DNA of 64,000 nucleotides, from assembly GCA_900708905.1 (NCBI GenBank), contig CAADRB010000024.1:1522723-1586722 (forward strand). Direction: 5' to 3'. Both the position numbers and the translations under genes were made by a program. Source of the stretch: Hymenolepis diminuta (Eukaryota > Platyhelminthes > Cestoda > Cyclophyllidea > Hymenolepididae). This document shows, one piece after another, positions 49,460 to 61,222 of the stretch (within the stretch, counting starts at the first letter, position 1; every line of letters starts with the position of its first letter). Below the pieces are notes generated by a model. It made no database searches. It was given only the letters and a program-made list of their open reading frames with translations, and had not been told where the DNA came from.

Positions 49460-50170
49460 TGTGAGAATTTAAAGTAAATATTATTATTAACTGGACAGAA
49501 TGATCCTTTATATATTCCAGGAGGTGAATTTGCATTAATACAATGGCATTTTGGCAAATCCCAACAGGTTTTGTGCCTTTGCCCAATGGTTCACACTTTA
49601 GTTTTTTAGCAGACGGGAATTTGTTTATTCCCGTCATTGAGTTCTTCATAAATATTTAAAATTCTGAACGTCCCTGAGGATCAAACTCGATTTATGGCTA
49701 GAGATAAATCTATACATTGAAAATATACTACTTATTAAGTCAATATATAATAGATATGTAAATGAGAATAGACCTCTTAATATGAATAATTGATTTCATT
49801 TTTACCACTGATGAGTTCTCTTTTTGAACTAATAATTTAAACCGTGCGCTTGCTACAATTCAAACAAAAAGATACAAACCTGATTTAACAGTTTGAATAA
49901 TGTCCACTGTTCGTCCTTAAAATATCCCTTTACTTTAAAGTACATATTATAATGAAAATGTGTATTTTAAAAAAGTGCAAGTAGGCAATCTACTCTACAC
50001 TCTCCTTATTTATTACCTTTTGTTACATTAAGAAAATAATTCTTAAATGTAAGATTCTTTATTTTCCACCTTCTATTTCCTGCTTCTTTTAATTCCTTTT
50101 TATTCGAACGAATTCATTTACATTACGGTTGGAAATGGCGCATGATATAAACCGACCTATCGCTACGGAA
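49460..50170. other. Intergenic, nothing recognised
   Basis: AT-rich with no coding signal. Confidence 0.4.
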
Positions 50171-50179
50171 GCCTGCGTC

Positions 50180-50350
50180 TTGTGTTGATATTGTGGTTTG
50201 GTTCGTTTTGAATTGTGGTGTCATCGGATCGTGTTTGTAACTAGTGCAATGTCTTAGAGAATCTAACAGTCGGTAATGGTATCCTATGGAGAAGAGGAGA
50301 TTACAACACCTTTATTTGATCGCCACAACCTTGAAAGTTTAATTTGTTAG
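50180..50350 (-). repeat. Solitary copy of the gypsy leader or LTR segment
   Basis: Matches 56380-56545 in the same orientation through gtggtttgg, ttttga, gtggtgt, ctagtgcaat/ctagcgcaat, cttag.gaatctaa and ggtatc. The 56.4 kb copy lies just upstream of a gag relic, so this is presumably an LTR or leader left over from the same family. No coding remains nearby. Confidence 0.5.
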
Positions 50351-52065
50351 AGCATTATTCACAGATAGAGCGTCTCTCTTCCCACCCGCTGAAATATCCC
50401 GGATGAAATCAAGTACTAAGAAATGATTCTACAACAGGAATATATTAACAAAAAAGTGATCACTGAAGATTCGATCATAACTCTACAATGTGTTTTAATA
50501 AATTTAAATTTTTTGTCGTTTAGAAATCTCCAATGAGAAAAAAATTGATTATTTCAAAAGAGATACTGAAAAATATTTCCTCTGTAGCCTGATTAGACAT
50601 ACGTGTTATAGAAAAGAATGCAAAATACAGTTATTTTTCTCCCTCAAGGTTAGCCATCCTTAAAGCTGTTTTCTCAATAGCTCTTTCTGTGGTATTTCAA
50701 AACAATTCGGAATGAATTAACTTCTTTATGTTACCTTTTCACGCAGATCCACTCTAGTATTGAAGTTCGATGGTGGTCATTAGACCATCCCAATTTACTT
50801 TGAAAGCATGACAAATAGAACTTCATTGAACAAAGCGAATCTAGACAAATGATTAAGAAATGACACCATGTTTACCACTTCTCTTTACTCACTTAATATT
50901 ACCTACGATTTCCCTACATTGTCTAGACCGTTCCCTTTTAATCTCTGTTTGCTGCGCCAAATTTTGTCTAGCTTAGGACTAAAGTCGTACACCGTCACCA
51001 ACACGCACACAGATAATTGTCTAGAGTAAAACAATTATACTTGCTAAGTTCTAAGATGTAATGTGATTAAAATTTATCGTTACTAACCGAGATATAAACA
51101 ATACCAAACTGATAATAGCCAAAGTCCCATCCAAAGGCGCTTAAAATCGACCTCAGAGTACCTAAATAAAGGTGTCGGAGGATTGAATAAATAACTCTAA
51201 TAAATAGACATAAGTAAGAGGTCATTGCCAAATAGCTAACCCAGGGTGAGATCAGCCAATGAGTCCTAGATGACGAATCAATTAATTTGAAGATAATGGA
51301 GGGGTCATCACCAATTAAATTTACTGAACCAATTAGAAGGTGCAATTTCGATGTGTAAATAAAAGAAAGTAGAACAGGGTGGTATTATAAAAATCGCAAA
51401 AGTTAAATTGCTACAAAATTTGCACTTTTTCGATTCCATCCTAAAAATAGTAAGTTTGATAATTTGATTTAGAATTTATTTATCGTTGTCAACTGAGAGA
51501 TAAAAGATACTTCATTTAGTGATGATACACATATGCACGTTAGGCAACAGGTAGCATTATAAGTGATTGATGAAGATGGTAGAGACGTGCGGAATTATGT
51601 GTTAATTCATCGAAAATTTTACTCATCAGTTCTGTTGGTTACCTTCGAGATGCTGACGTTTGAAGTTTGAACATACTTGTAAAACTCATCCCTTGACAAG
51701 ATTTTTTTCTTTAAATAACAATTAGTTTTACATTAAAGTTCAAATAGAAAAGGAAAGCTTTCATCAGGCTGCATATGAACTTAAAAGTTTCCCATAATTG
51801 CTGAAATGTACTCCAGAAACTATAGAAATCAGATAAAATACGTTTTAGTTAGCTTAAAACTTGACATATTCTGTGAATTTGCAATTGAGAGGACAGAAAA
51901 TCGAGACACACTTTGTACCTATTGAGAAGTTAATAATTATTCAACTGTTATTTCTGGAAGAAAATTTACAATATGGTTAGAGACATCAAGATTTCAGAAG
52001 TAGTACTGCTAGATATTGAAAATTCTGTTCTGTAATAATATAACTCGGAAATCAATTTAGGAAAA
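50351..52065. other. Intergenic, nothing recognised
   Basis: A minus frame at 51345-51067 is open for 92 codons and reads as hydrophobic, but shows no family likeness or gene context. Confidence 0.4.
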
Positions 52066-52072
52066 CGTTTCC

Positions 52073-52096
52073 AACACCCATCTTGGGTAGGGTGTT
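52073..52096. repeat. Small perfect hairpin
   Basis: Arms aacaccc and gggtgtt enclose ten bases, which themselves allow an alternative acccatcttgggt hairpin. No role is evident. Confidence 0.35.
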
Positions 52097-52319
52097 ATTA
52101 TGGAGCGTTTTGCCACTCTTTTATCACCCGGACTTAACCGGTGGAGTTGATCATTCCGCCTACTGGATGCGTACCAATGGATATTAAATCTGCAAAGACA
52201 GATTTGCACTGTACCTAATTTGTGGGAGTGGAAACTGTTCCCACATAGTTAGTGCTTCAGACCAATTGGATGCATCTTCACAATGGTGAATGTCTTCTTC
52301 CATCAGTTCTTTCTATTAA

Positions 52320-54180
52320 ATAGGACGATTCGTAAAATACATTAAGTATTTTATTAAAAATTATGATGTCAAAATTATATTTTCTCAAACTTAAATCAGT
52401 TCAAGTTTCTTTTTTTAGGCAATTCATATTCCATAATTACATGCAATTATCTGCAGTCCAGGTGCCTTCTTTCTGATTCCCCGTTCACTCCAAATGCCAC
52501 TTCTACGACCTACTCTCTGACTTTCAAGCATTCTCTGATTATTAGCATAGAACGGCGCGCAATAGTGGGGGCAATCATTCCAGTTGGTCACTGAGCAAAT
52601 TTCCTATTAGACACTGAGTGCTGTGGAGTAGTTAGAAGGAAGGAATGAGCACATATAAGGCGTCATTATGGGTTGCTTGTCTTTTTCTAAGTGGACAGGG
52701 TGGTTATTAAATCCCGCAAGCGAGCGAGTGCGTCGTTAAGAGCAGGGGGTGGAATATTTATAGCTACCTGCCTACCGTCATTTAGCTATATTTAAAAACC
52801 CACGCATATATACATGTATATATATATATATATAGGTAGCTGTTTTTTGTAGGAGGTTTTGCCCTCTCTTTACCTTTGCCATTCGTTCATCTAAACCACC
52901 CACTCCCACACTTTCTCTCCCTCCTTGGGGAATACTTTTGCAAGCAATTTCAATAAGTACCCTCATTTTTCACATAAATTTATCCATACGGTAAAACGGC
53001 GAGACATACTAATTCCGTGCATAATGGTAGAGAGATGTGGATGTGTTGAATGAATTTGCATCCAGACGGTGTAAATTAATTTTTATGAAATTTTAATAAC
53101 GAGGCATGATAACGTTAATTAAGAGTGGCAAAATCTCCATATTCAAAGATCCTGGGTTCTAAATACTATTCTCTATCGATCAGGTCGAATATGAGCGACA
53201 GTAATTGATAAGTGCGCATAAATGCATGTGTTCTACCTTTTTTAAGAAATGTTTTGAATGTCCTTTGTGTCACCTCGGTACTGACTTGACGCATCTCTTA
53301 AATATGAGCTGAAAAATTAAATTCTTGCATTACTCACTTAAAATAAAGCCATTCTGAAAAGCTACATTACTTGGAAGTGGAGATTCTGTGGCTATATTTC
53401 AGGTTCCTACTAGATGTAACTAGACTATAGCTGACTCAGACCTGGAGTTGTTGAAGATCGAAATATCACCGGGCTGATAACAGCTTTTGTCAAGCTATCA
53501 GGAGCATACTGATAGGTATTGTAGACGACCATGACGCAACCTGAGAAATTGCTCATCACGAGACAAAGAAAAGCAACCTTGAGCATTATCGGCTTCCTCT
53601 AATTTGCATGTAAAATATTTCCACTTATAGCTCCAGATAGTTTTCCATTGCGCCTTTTTTAGTCAGTCGTCTCTACGATTTATACGCATTCTAGTCGGTT
53701 TGAGATCCTTTGGATTAGAGTACACGCATGAGTGACAAACTCCATAACAAGATTTGAATATTTATGGGACTTAGTGGCATTTCGACTCTTGATTGGTTAT
53801 TTCACTACTTTATTTCTTTGCGATTATTCTGCGCGTTGATGAAAGTTGATTTTTAATTATTCTACATAATTAATTAATAATTCATTTTCTTTAAACATCC
53901 AAATATATAATTAATGACTTAGCCTTATTAATATTCCCTAGTCTGATTGATTTGGATTGCTGAAACTTCCACTGATTTAAACTAAACTGACTTAGTCCGT
54001 TCGCAACGAGGATATCAAGCTAAATTCGTTGCTGATTATCCAACTCCGGTAGAAACGTGTCGAAATGGGATAAAGTCATCTAAGTATGGAAGTTTTTTGA
54101 AATAATCAACTTTTTTTCTAATTCATACTACACATCCAAACATTAAAATTTTATCATATTTTGAAAAAGAAAATTAAATA
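52320..54180. other. Intergenic with an AT microsatellite
   Basis: An alternating AT run lies at 52816-52834 inside a longer purine-pyrimidine tract from 52804. A weak tRNA-like B box (tgggttctaaa) lies near 53155. No gene is seen. Confidence 0.45.
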
Positions 54181-54194
54181 AATAACTTATTAGA

Positions 54195-54355
54195 GCATTA
54201 TTACCTCCCCAAACTCCCCAAAATAGCCAAAAATCACCAGACTTCAAAAACAGCACAGGATTAAGCAAATTTCCGCAGTTTCCTCAAAATTACACCGAGA
54301 AACGACCTACTATTTCAGCCTATTTTAACAATTACATTAAATTTACAAATAGCTA
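54195..54355 (-). repeat. Presumed LTR segment of the second gypsy relic, left
   Basis: Direct-repeat partner of 56650-56800. The ends are not resolved. Confidence 0.4.
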
Positions 54356-54459
54356 ATAACTATATAATTAAACATGCAAAAGTGTTATTTTAATTTCTTT
54401 TGGATAAAAATATTCCACTTTCTCCAAAACACGCTTGTCTAGGACGAGCAGTTCTATGC

Positions 54460-54680
54460 TTCACTTCCCAAAATTCAAATGTCATAATTCTTCACGTGGT
54501 CTAATGAGGAAATTCGTGACGATGATGCCCGGTGTTTATTGACCAATTGTCTAATCTCGATGGTTGGTTTTGCCACTCCAACTCATGTCTCTCCTCTAAA
54601 GTTTGAAAAGAGCGGAATGGTGTCACATGATATTAAGGAGATTATCTTAGTCTGGCAGACCGTAAATTGCTGCGATTTTA
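54460..54680 (+). repeat. Dispersed repeat R1, copy 3
   Basis: Shares cccaaaattcaaatgtc, a gatgccc.gtgtttattgacca block (gatgtccagtgcttattgaccca in copy 1) and ctctaa.gtttga. The end block is worn. Confidence 0.55.
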
Positions 54681-55394
54681 TCTTGAAGTGCTTATTTTAT
54701 TTTATTTTCATTTGAAATATAAAATTTAATTAAGATTTATTTATCTCATATTTTGGTGTGACTTCAATAACAACGTGGGATCAAAATTCGGCACCATAGT
54801 AATTTCACTTTTCGGTTTTCGTTCAGTCCGATCATTTTAAATTGCGCTCAATTAAAAACTACTGACAATTAGACGTGTTTTAATTATCAGTTAACTTCCA
54901 CACCTTTTATTCTTTGCAGTACAGGCATATGAGGAAGTGAAGATGAAAGGGTTCACGAATGAGTAGACCTGTTGAATACCACTGATTACTGATTGGTTTT
55001 GAGTAAAGCAAGCCCTTTTATTCAGATCGAGCCCCTCGTTGAAATAAGTGGTGAATGCAGTGGAGTGCACATGACTGCAAATGGGCAGATACGAGCCAGT
55101 AGGGAACAGGCAAATTAAGTTGAGAGTCTACTGCATAAGCTGCTGCTGAGATACTAATTTTCTGGTAGGTAGCGTTAAAATTCAGTTTCCCTGCCGATTG
55201 GACGATCCAATAATTCCCACAACTTGTTCGAGATTATAATTAAATCAGAAGAAGTGTCTGTTTGAAAACGAACCTGATTCCCATCGATCTGCAAATTTAC
55301 ATAGTTCCAGATTGGCCAGGTATCGATATGGAGGGTAGCTGAGAAACTGTTCGATCTGGAGTATTTTGGTTTAGGTTTAGAGACGCGATTCTTT

Positions 55395-56003
55395 TTATAA
55401 AACGTGGCCGATTTTGACCCTTATTGGTCTAGTCTGTGTTATTAATGGACGATTTTGAGGTTCTGGGGCAGGTCTGTGGGTAACAGCCTCCTTTGTGTCC
55501 AACTTTACAGCACTGTTTACACAGATACTGCTTGAAAGGACATTGTTGTGGAAAATACCAACCTCAGCAGCATGGGCTAGGTGATGACGATTTCTGTTTG
55601 ACAGAAGGACTCGGCTGGGCCAAAAATAGTGCAAATTGTGGCATAGATGCACATTTTTTGTGCCCCAGGTATGGCTAGGTATAGCATTAAAATTAATAAG
55701 AACTGAATCACACGTAAGATTTACCAATTTAGTTCCTTCTCTGACCATTTCTTGAAGCTTCACGTTGAGTTTTTCCTGCATTATTTTTAGCACACGAGCT
55801 CATTAGTGATAATCAAGGCTTTGCTTAAAGTCCAGATTTGAAAAAAGACACCTGAACTGCTCTTTTGTTAAGTTGCCGAAACTAAATTTGTCGCAATTAA
55901 AGTTTACTTCCCTTGGAAAGTCATATAAGTCCTCTATCATGCTTGATAAAAGTTTAAGGCAGTTGAAAAGGAGATTGAGGGGAAGAAGTTCCAGATATAA
56001 CAT
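55395..56003 (-). pseudogene. Gag of the second gypsy relic, with stops and a frame shift
   Basis: On the minus strand 56003-55806 reads FNCDKFSFGNLTKEQFRCLF and SNLDFKQSLDYH, then TAA TGA. It goes on in the same frame with ARVLKIMQEKLNVKLQEMVR and EGTKLVNLTCDSVLI. This is the mid-gag pattern ...LT.EQF.CL....L.......R.RVL..M.E..N..LQEM..E...LVNL..DS..I of flatworm gypsy elements. The zinc knuckle (55483-55580) follows in another frame, so there are two adjacent stops and at least one shift. Confidence 0.75.
55483..55580 (-). other. CCHC zinc knuckle of the gypsy gag relic
   Basis: In a minus frame shifted against the gag body, the reading is QQCPFKQYLCKQCCKVGHKG followed by GC. CKQC-x4-H-x3-C is a nucleocapsid-type knuckle, preceded by a second Cys-rich half (PCC, GWYFPQQC). 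It identifies the relic as gag. Confidence 0.65.
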
Positions 56004-56379
56004 TTTTTCATGGCCTGCACAATTTCAGAATGATTGAGTTCATTGAATTCCTGGAGTAAGACGAATTTTGAGTAGCGTTCATATTTGACAGAATCTGCCT
56101 CTCTGACGGTGTAACAGACTCCTATTTACCCATCCCATTTGGAAAGGTTCACTCTGAGCACTCATTTGCCTTTATTATACCAAGATTCAAAGAATTTGCA
56201 ATTTACATGGTCATGAATGAACCCAGGAACGATTTTAGTGACATCTTCAGCAGCAGCAGGATCCGGAATTTCAACAGGTGGAGAAAGTGGTATAGAATGA
56301 AGTGAAGTAGCAAAGGACATTGATATAATTAATGGATTCACATTAGAACCGCTGCATACGAGAATGTACGTCTTATTTT

Positions 56380-56545
56380 GATTTGGTGGTTTGGGTCATT
56401 TTGATATGGTGGTGTTATAGGATTGGACTATCAACTAGCGCAATTTCTTAGGGAATCTAAGAATCGGTCACGGTATCATACAGGGAAGAGCAGATCATGG
56501 CAAGAACCTTTCCAATTTAGCCGAAAGGGCTTTTGTTTTTGCAGA
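56380..56545 (-). repeat. Leader or LTR segment upstream of the gag relic
   Basis: Partner of 50180-50350. It lies upstream of gag in the element's direction, where a 5' LTR or primer-binding leader is expected. Confidence 0.45.
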
Positions 56546-56649
56546 GAGACTGTTGAACATCTCAAATAATTGCGAAAAATTCTCCGATTGTTGAGGGAAA
56601 TGTAAAACTATTGATTTTAGCATTTTAAAATACCGACGGGGAGTTTTTT

Positions 56650-56800
56650 ATTGCCACTAGCAACTTGATATAACTCAATTAATCTCACAAAATAGCCAAA
56701 ACAACCCGGAATTCAACACTAATCAAATTTTCAAAATCTGCTTAAAATTCTCCCAAGCAGTGGCGTATTTTAACAATTATGTAGATTTGTAAATATTTTC
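56650..56800 (-). repeat. Presumed LTR segment of the second gypsy relic, right
   Basis: Direct-repeat partner of 54195-54355. Confidence 0.4.
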
Positions 56801-57199
56801 TTTAGTGTTAAAGGGGAGCCAAGACCTTATTATTAACCTGCTATATCATATATTCTACTGACCAGACTATAATTTCTGTTCATGAAAAATAGAAATGTTT
56901 AAAAATTTATTTATTATTTGAATAATGATACAAAAATAGAATACAAGGACTACTTTTCGAAAATAAAATGCGGAATTGCGCATCTTCGAAAAGAACCAGA
57001 ACCAGAAATGCACTTCCATGGCTTTGAAGTACTGTTTTTTAACCGGGATCAATTTAGTTGGTACAATGTTTTGAACCTTAAGATTTAGCAATTAGGCAAT
57101 TAAATATAAAATGCTGAATTTTTGTATGGTAAAATAAAATTTTGACAATACTTAACCGTCTACCTGGATCTAAACAATGAGGTTACCCGATATTTCGAA

Positions 57200-57225
57200 G
57201 TTTTGGAGCTCTGTTGCTCCAAAAC
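57200..57225. repeat. Perfect 10-base inverted repeat
   Basis: Arms gttttggagc and gctccaaaac enclose tctgtt. A second ttgctctgttgca follows at once, so part of it is also repeated in tandem. The role is unknown. Confidence 0.45.
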
Positions 57226-57299
57226 TTGCTCTGTTGCAATATGGGACAAGAGCTCTGAGTTCAAACTTTAGAATTCGGTCTCTTAGTGGATTGAACTGA

Positions 57300-57420
57300 G
57301 ATGTTTGATTTGAACCTTGAGTAAACACGGCTTACGGAGCTTTGCTAATTTTAAATATTTACTTATCTCTTCTCTGCTATCTAAAACTATAAGTTGGTGG
57401 ATATCATACAACTATTGGGA
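57300..57420 (-). repeat. Dispersed repeat R1, copy 4, opposite strand
   Basis: On the minus strand it reads agagaagagataagtaaata, tttaaaattagcaaagctcc and gtaagccgtgtttact, matching the closing block of copies 1 and 2. Only the end part is present. Confidence 0.5.
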
Positions 57421-57429
57421 GGAAAAAGT

Positions 57430-58225
57430 GAATTCCGACTGCAAGAGAACATAACTGTCTAAATATAATTTTTCTCAGAAAAAATGCATTAATTTACTCA
57501 AACAATATATACAGTTTTGTCAAAATTTCGACGGCTTCATTTAGTAAATATCAGTAGTATCTTTCCGTATGGATAGATTATGTCGACGTTTATGACGTTT
57601 GAAAACGGAGCTCATGACAAGTTATGATTAATTTCCGTCACAAGAATCATTCCAGTTAATATACTTCTTAGTGTTACTTCGAAATTGTATATCTAAGTTC
57701 GTGGATTAAGACCAAAAGCTATTTCACCGGAGTAATACTCATTTGAATTACAGTTTCCTCGGAGGGGTCAAAATAAGAGTCCCTAAAGGTGTATCTCGGT
57801 TCACATTACCCAGAAGATAAGAAATAAAAGCTCATTAATAATTTCTCCTCATGTTTGCACTATATGTCTTTCTTATAGCTCAGTAAATTTGAACCATTCA
57901 AAAGTGTAAAAGCGTTGCTTTAAAGCTTCAATATAGGAGATCGAATAAACAATTAAGCAAATAAAATCTGAAATCTTAATCTGTTCTTCATCTCCTTTCA
58001 CCTCAAGAATAAGCTCAGAAGTTTCTACTTGCTTCGACGTTGTCAGGTTTCAGCACTTACAACCTCCAAAACGGAGCATCATAAGATGCTGCACTGTTGA
58101 GGAGATAGAAATAATCGGTAGCATTGTATTTCGTTGTTCCTGTTCAAATTCTCTGAGCTGGGTTCTGGGAGGCGGGAACCAAATTCTGTAGAGGTTCTAA
58201 CTACGAAATTCGCCAGAGAATTCCT
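57430..58225. other. Intergenic, nothing recognised
   Basis: No coding or repeat signal identified. Confidence 0.4.
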
Positions 58226-58231
58226 TGTTGT

Positions 58232-58660
58232 TCAGTTTGTCTTCATCTTACCTCTGTGAAAGCCTTTTCCTAATTCATATTGATATTTAGTGGCTTGATT
58301 ACAAACATAAGCACGAATTTTATACTCAAAATTTATTGATCGACTAAATGATCCAAATATTAATCGCCTTGATCTCCGAAACCTCCTGAGTGACTTCAAA
58401 ATGCCTATGAACTCGCCATCCATGAGACTTTATCTAGTAAAATACTCACGAATGATAGATATCACAAGTTTTTCCGTAGCATAAAACATTTGCTGTGTTT
58501 TTGAGAAATGTGTGTGCAGATATTTGTAAAATAACTCAAAAATAGCGGATCCGAAAGAGGTAAATTCCGGATTATATATCATTCCAAAGTCCCAAAAATT
58601 GCTCCCGTTATTACGCCAAAACGTACACTGAAATATTGCCCCCATTAATTAATTAACTTC
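58232..58660 (-). repeat. Dispersed repeat R2, copy 1, with an almost open minus frame
   Basis: The part 58560-58660 lines up with the copies at 59.9 and 61.0 kb. On the minus strand one frame runs from 58645 to 58232 with a single stop near 58430, giving about 135 codons. It starts MGAIFQCTFWRNNGSNFWDF and includes ILKSLRRFRRSRRLIFGSFS. No named family was recognised. It may be the worn coding region of a transposon. Confidence 0.45.
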
Positions 58661-59940
58661 GGAACAGTTGTGTTGTTTTAAGTATCTTTGTACGATTTTA
58701 AAGGTCATAGTTAGGGAAAAGTAACGTCGATGCTTCAAGAAATTCCCAAAAATATATCTTCTTTACATATTACTCCCATATCGTATTATTAAATCGAGTT
58801 TTAATCATTATTCTCTTTTGCCTAGCCAAAGAAACAATAAACAATGACTTCATATATAAAAAGAAAAGAAAATGGAATTAAAGAAAAGACGGAAGTTATT
58901 CCCTAGAAGCATACACAAATCTGTACAGACGATTTCGCTGCCAAATTGGAAAAAATCAGTACCAAAAACGGAATTTTTTAAATCCCCGCCATCGATTAAT
59001 GGGGAGGTTTGATATGTTTAAAAGACCCTCGATGCTCTTATCTACTTGCTGAGGGCTGTGGAAATATTCAAATATGTTACGATTAGTAAAATTTAACCGC
59101 TAGAAGATAAGCTTGAGATGACTTGGTAAGACAAACGATTCTAATTAAGTATCGGGTCAATAAGTGCTATATATTTTAATCTAGGAGAAGAATCATGACG
59201 TCTGACTCACGATGCAGTAGCTCATATAACTTGCTCAGTTCCTCATTTTACAGAGGTACAACTACTCGGATACTAGGAAGAGGAAGAGGAATTGTACCTC
59301 AAACGACTATTTATTATTGAGAAAACAACTTTATTTATGTAGAATTGGATATGGGATAAATGACTGACGGACTAGTTAATCAGAATTGGCAGTGACGGCT
59401 TCTTCACAGGTGGCCTTATAAATTCAAATCTGAGCGCATATCAGTACATGAGGAGTGGACTCACAAGTGCACCGAGTGCATTCGTAGGGTAAATGATCGA
59501 AAGTACCGAAAATATTCCATTTGGCATCCTACCAGTAATATTGAGAATATATTGCACAAATCAAACCTGCAAATCAAGTTAAGTCAAACTTTATTTTGAA
59601 CAACTCTTCAGTCCCAACCAATTTATTCCTTATTAAACTTTACTGTCATCAGTTTTCAGGGTATTCACATAATGCGCAAAGGTGTAAACCGGCTTAATTT
59701 TGAGTATATGTACAATAACAGTTTTCTCTTCCGGCATCCAAAAAGGAAATCGTCGTAATCTTCTGAAATCTTCGTAATCTTGTGAAACTGCCGCAAATTC
59801 ATGTTGAGGTTAATCATATGGCATGATTAAGTATTAATGAGCTACATATCCTATTTTCATGTATATTACAACATAGTTACAATTGTGCCAAAAAACTGCA
59901 ATCACGCAACTATTCAATTTAGTGTATGTCTGGTGGAGTT
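58661..59940. other. Spacer between R2 copies
   Basis: Nothing recognised. Frames are broken on both strands. Confidence 0.4.
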
Positions 59941-59944
59941 AAAT

Positions 59945-60150
59945 TATGACGCTATATTCCGCTCCCAAGTTCTGAAAATCGTCCCGGTTATTATATCCAA
60001 CTGGAATGCAAAAGCACCGCTTTCATAACGTAACTCATTTTCAACTATTATTTTTGGCAAATCGAGACTAGTGATACTGTCGAGGAATAATGTCTTCAAT
60101 TGACGTAAGACTGACATGCCCTTTATATCGTTTTCTGAGCTACTACAGGT
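59945..60150 (-). repeat. Dispersed repeat R2, copy 2
   Basis: Aligns over about 200 bases with 61012-61222 (caagttc, gttatt, ggaatgca, tcataa, aattgacg/agttgacg, cctttatatcgttt/cctttaaatcgttt). The minus reading carries AFAFQLDIITGTIFRTWERN, which resembles the matching part of the other copies. Confidence 0.55.
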
Positions 60151-61005
60151 CTTCTGTGTTACAAAATATTTGAATTGTTATGCCAAGGAAGAAGAAAATA
60201 AAGTCCGGCTTACTTGATGGGGAAGACCACAATTATTTGTGGCTTGAACTTGGTTTGTTCGGGTGTAAATATTCATCTGAAATTTGAACTGGATTGAGAA
60301 ACACGATATTAGGAAAACTTGCCTCAATTTGAGCACTTACCTTGAAAACCAAGGTCTAACCGAACCTTTTTGAGTGGAAACTAAGTTTATAGAGACAATT
60401 TTTGGCTAAAATCAACTGGAGCAATGCAGGAATCCTAATTTCAGGATTAAAATATCTCATTCACTTATATCAAATCTTCAGGAAATGCTACATTGAAAGC
60501 CATCTACTCCCAGTCAAAATTCTTCATTTGATGAACCATTCGTTCATATAGATTGAATGCTAAAAACTACTTGTCTGAAAGGCCAAATCAGTATAAACAT
60601 ATGTGAACGCCCATTGTATTTTAATGTCTGATTAGTAACTATCTGAAGTTTCACAGATGGTGACGGTTTGTAAAACATTGACTTCTCTGATGGCGGGGGT
60701 GCATCGCTTTCTTATCTGAGAACATTGGCGAAAAAATGTGCGTTTCACCATCCCCTCGCACAAATTTCTTTGAGATAGAGCTTTACGCTTTGATGGATAT
60801 CTCAGTTGTAATAGACCGGTCATACCACAAAGAGGTTTAAGTGTAGGTGAACTAAGGTGCGTTCGTAAAATTTGCGTGGTTGGCAGAAATCACAGACATT
60901 AATAAAAAATTATTCTTTTATCTCACATAATTGCTGATTTTAAACACTGAAAACCTGCAAATTGTTAGCAAATATTTCGAAAAGTAGCGGCGTTAGAAGA
61001 GTTAA
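60151..61005. other. Spacer between R2 copies 2 and 3
   Basis: No feature recognised. Confidence 0.4.
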
Positions 61006-61011
61006 AATTTG

Positions 61012-61222
61012 ATGCCATATTTCACTCTCAAGTTCCACAAATTGCTTCAGTTATTGCGTCCGAAAGGAATGCAGGAGCATCATTTCCATAATTTAGTTAC
61101 CTTTCAGCTGTTGTTTTGACCAATCCCAGACTGGTGTTTATGTCCAGCAATAACTTCTTAAGTTGACGCACGTTTTTCTTGTCCTTTAAATCGTTTATTG
61201 AAATGCGATCTGCCATAAAGAT
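61012..61222 (-). repeat. Dispersed repeat R2, copy 3
   Basis: The minus strand reads NDLKDKKNVRQLKKLLLDIN, then NYGNDAPAFLSDAITEAICG and NMASNFNSSNAATFRNI, with stops. The middle block parallels those of copies 1 and 2, which supports a shared coding origin on the minus strand. Confidence 0.55.

Larger units (their letters stand above)
54190..56800 (-). mobile_element. Second Ty3/gypsy relic
   Basis: Two direct repeats, 54195-54355 and 56650-56800, share aaaatagccaaaa, caaattt, ctcaaaattac and tattttaacaatta. They flank a gag relic on the minus strand (56003-55395). The segment 56380-56545, upstream of gag in the element's direction, has a solitary relative at 50.2 kb. The plan repeat, leader, gag, repeat suggests a heavily deleted LTR element. 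No pol genes are recognised. An R1 copy (54.46-54.68 kb) lies inside the left half. Confidence 0.55.

Noticed and set aside
51067..51345. 92-codon hydrophobic frame on the minus strand
   Set aside because: It resembles a membrane protein only by composition. There are no motifs, splice context or neighbours to support it.
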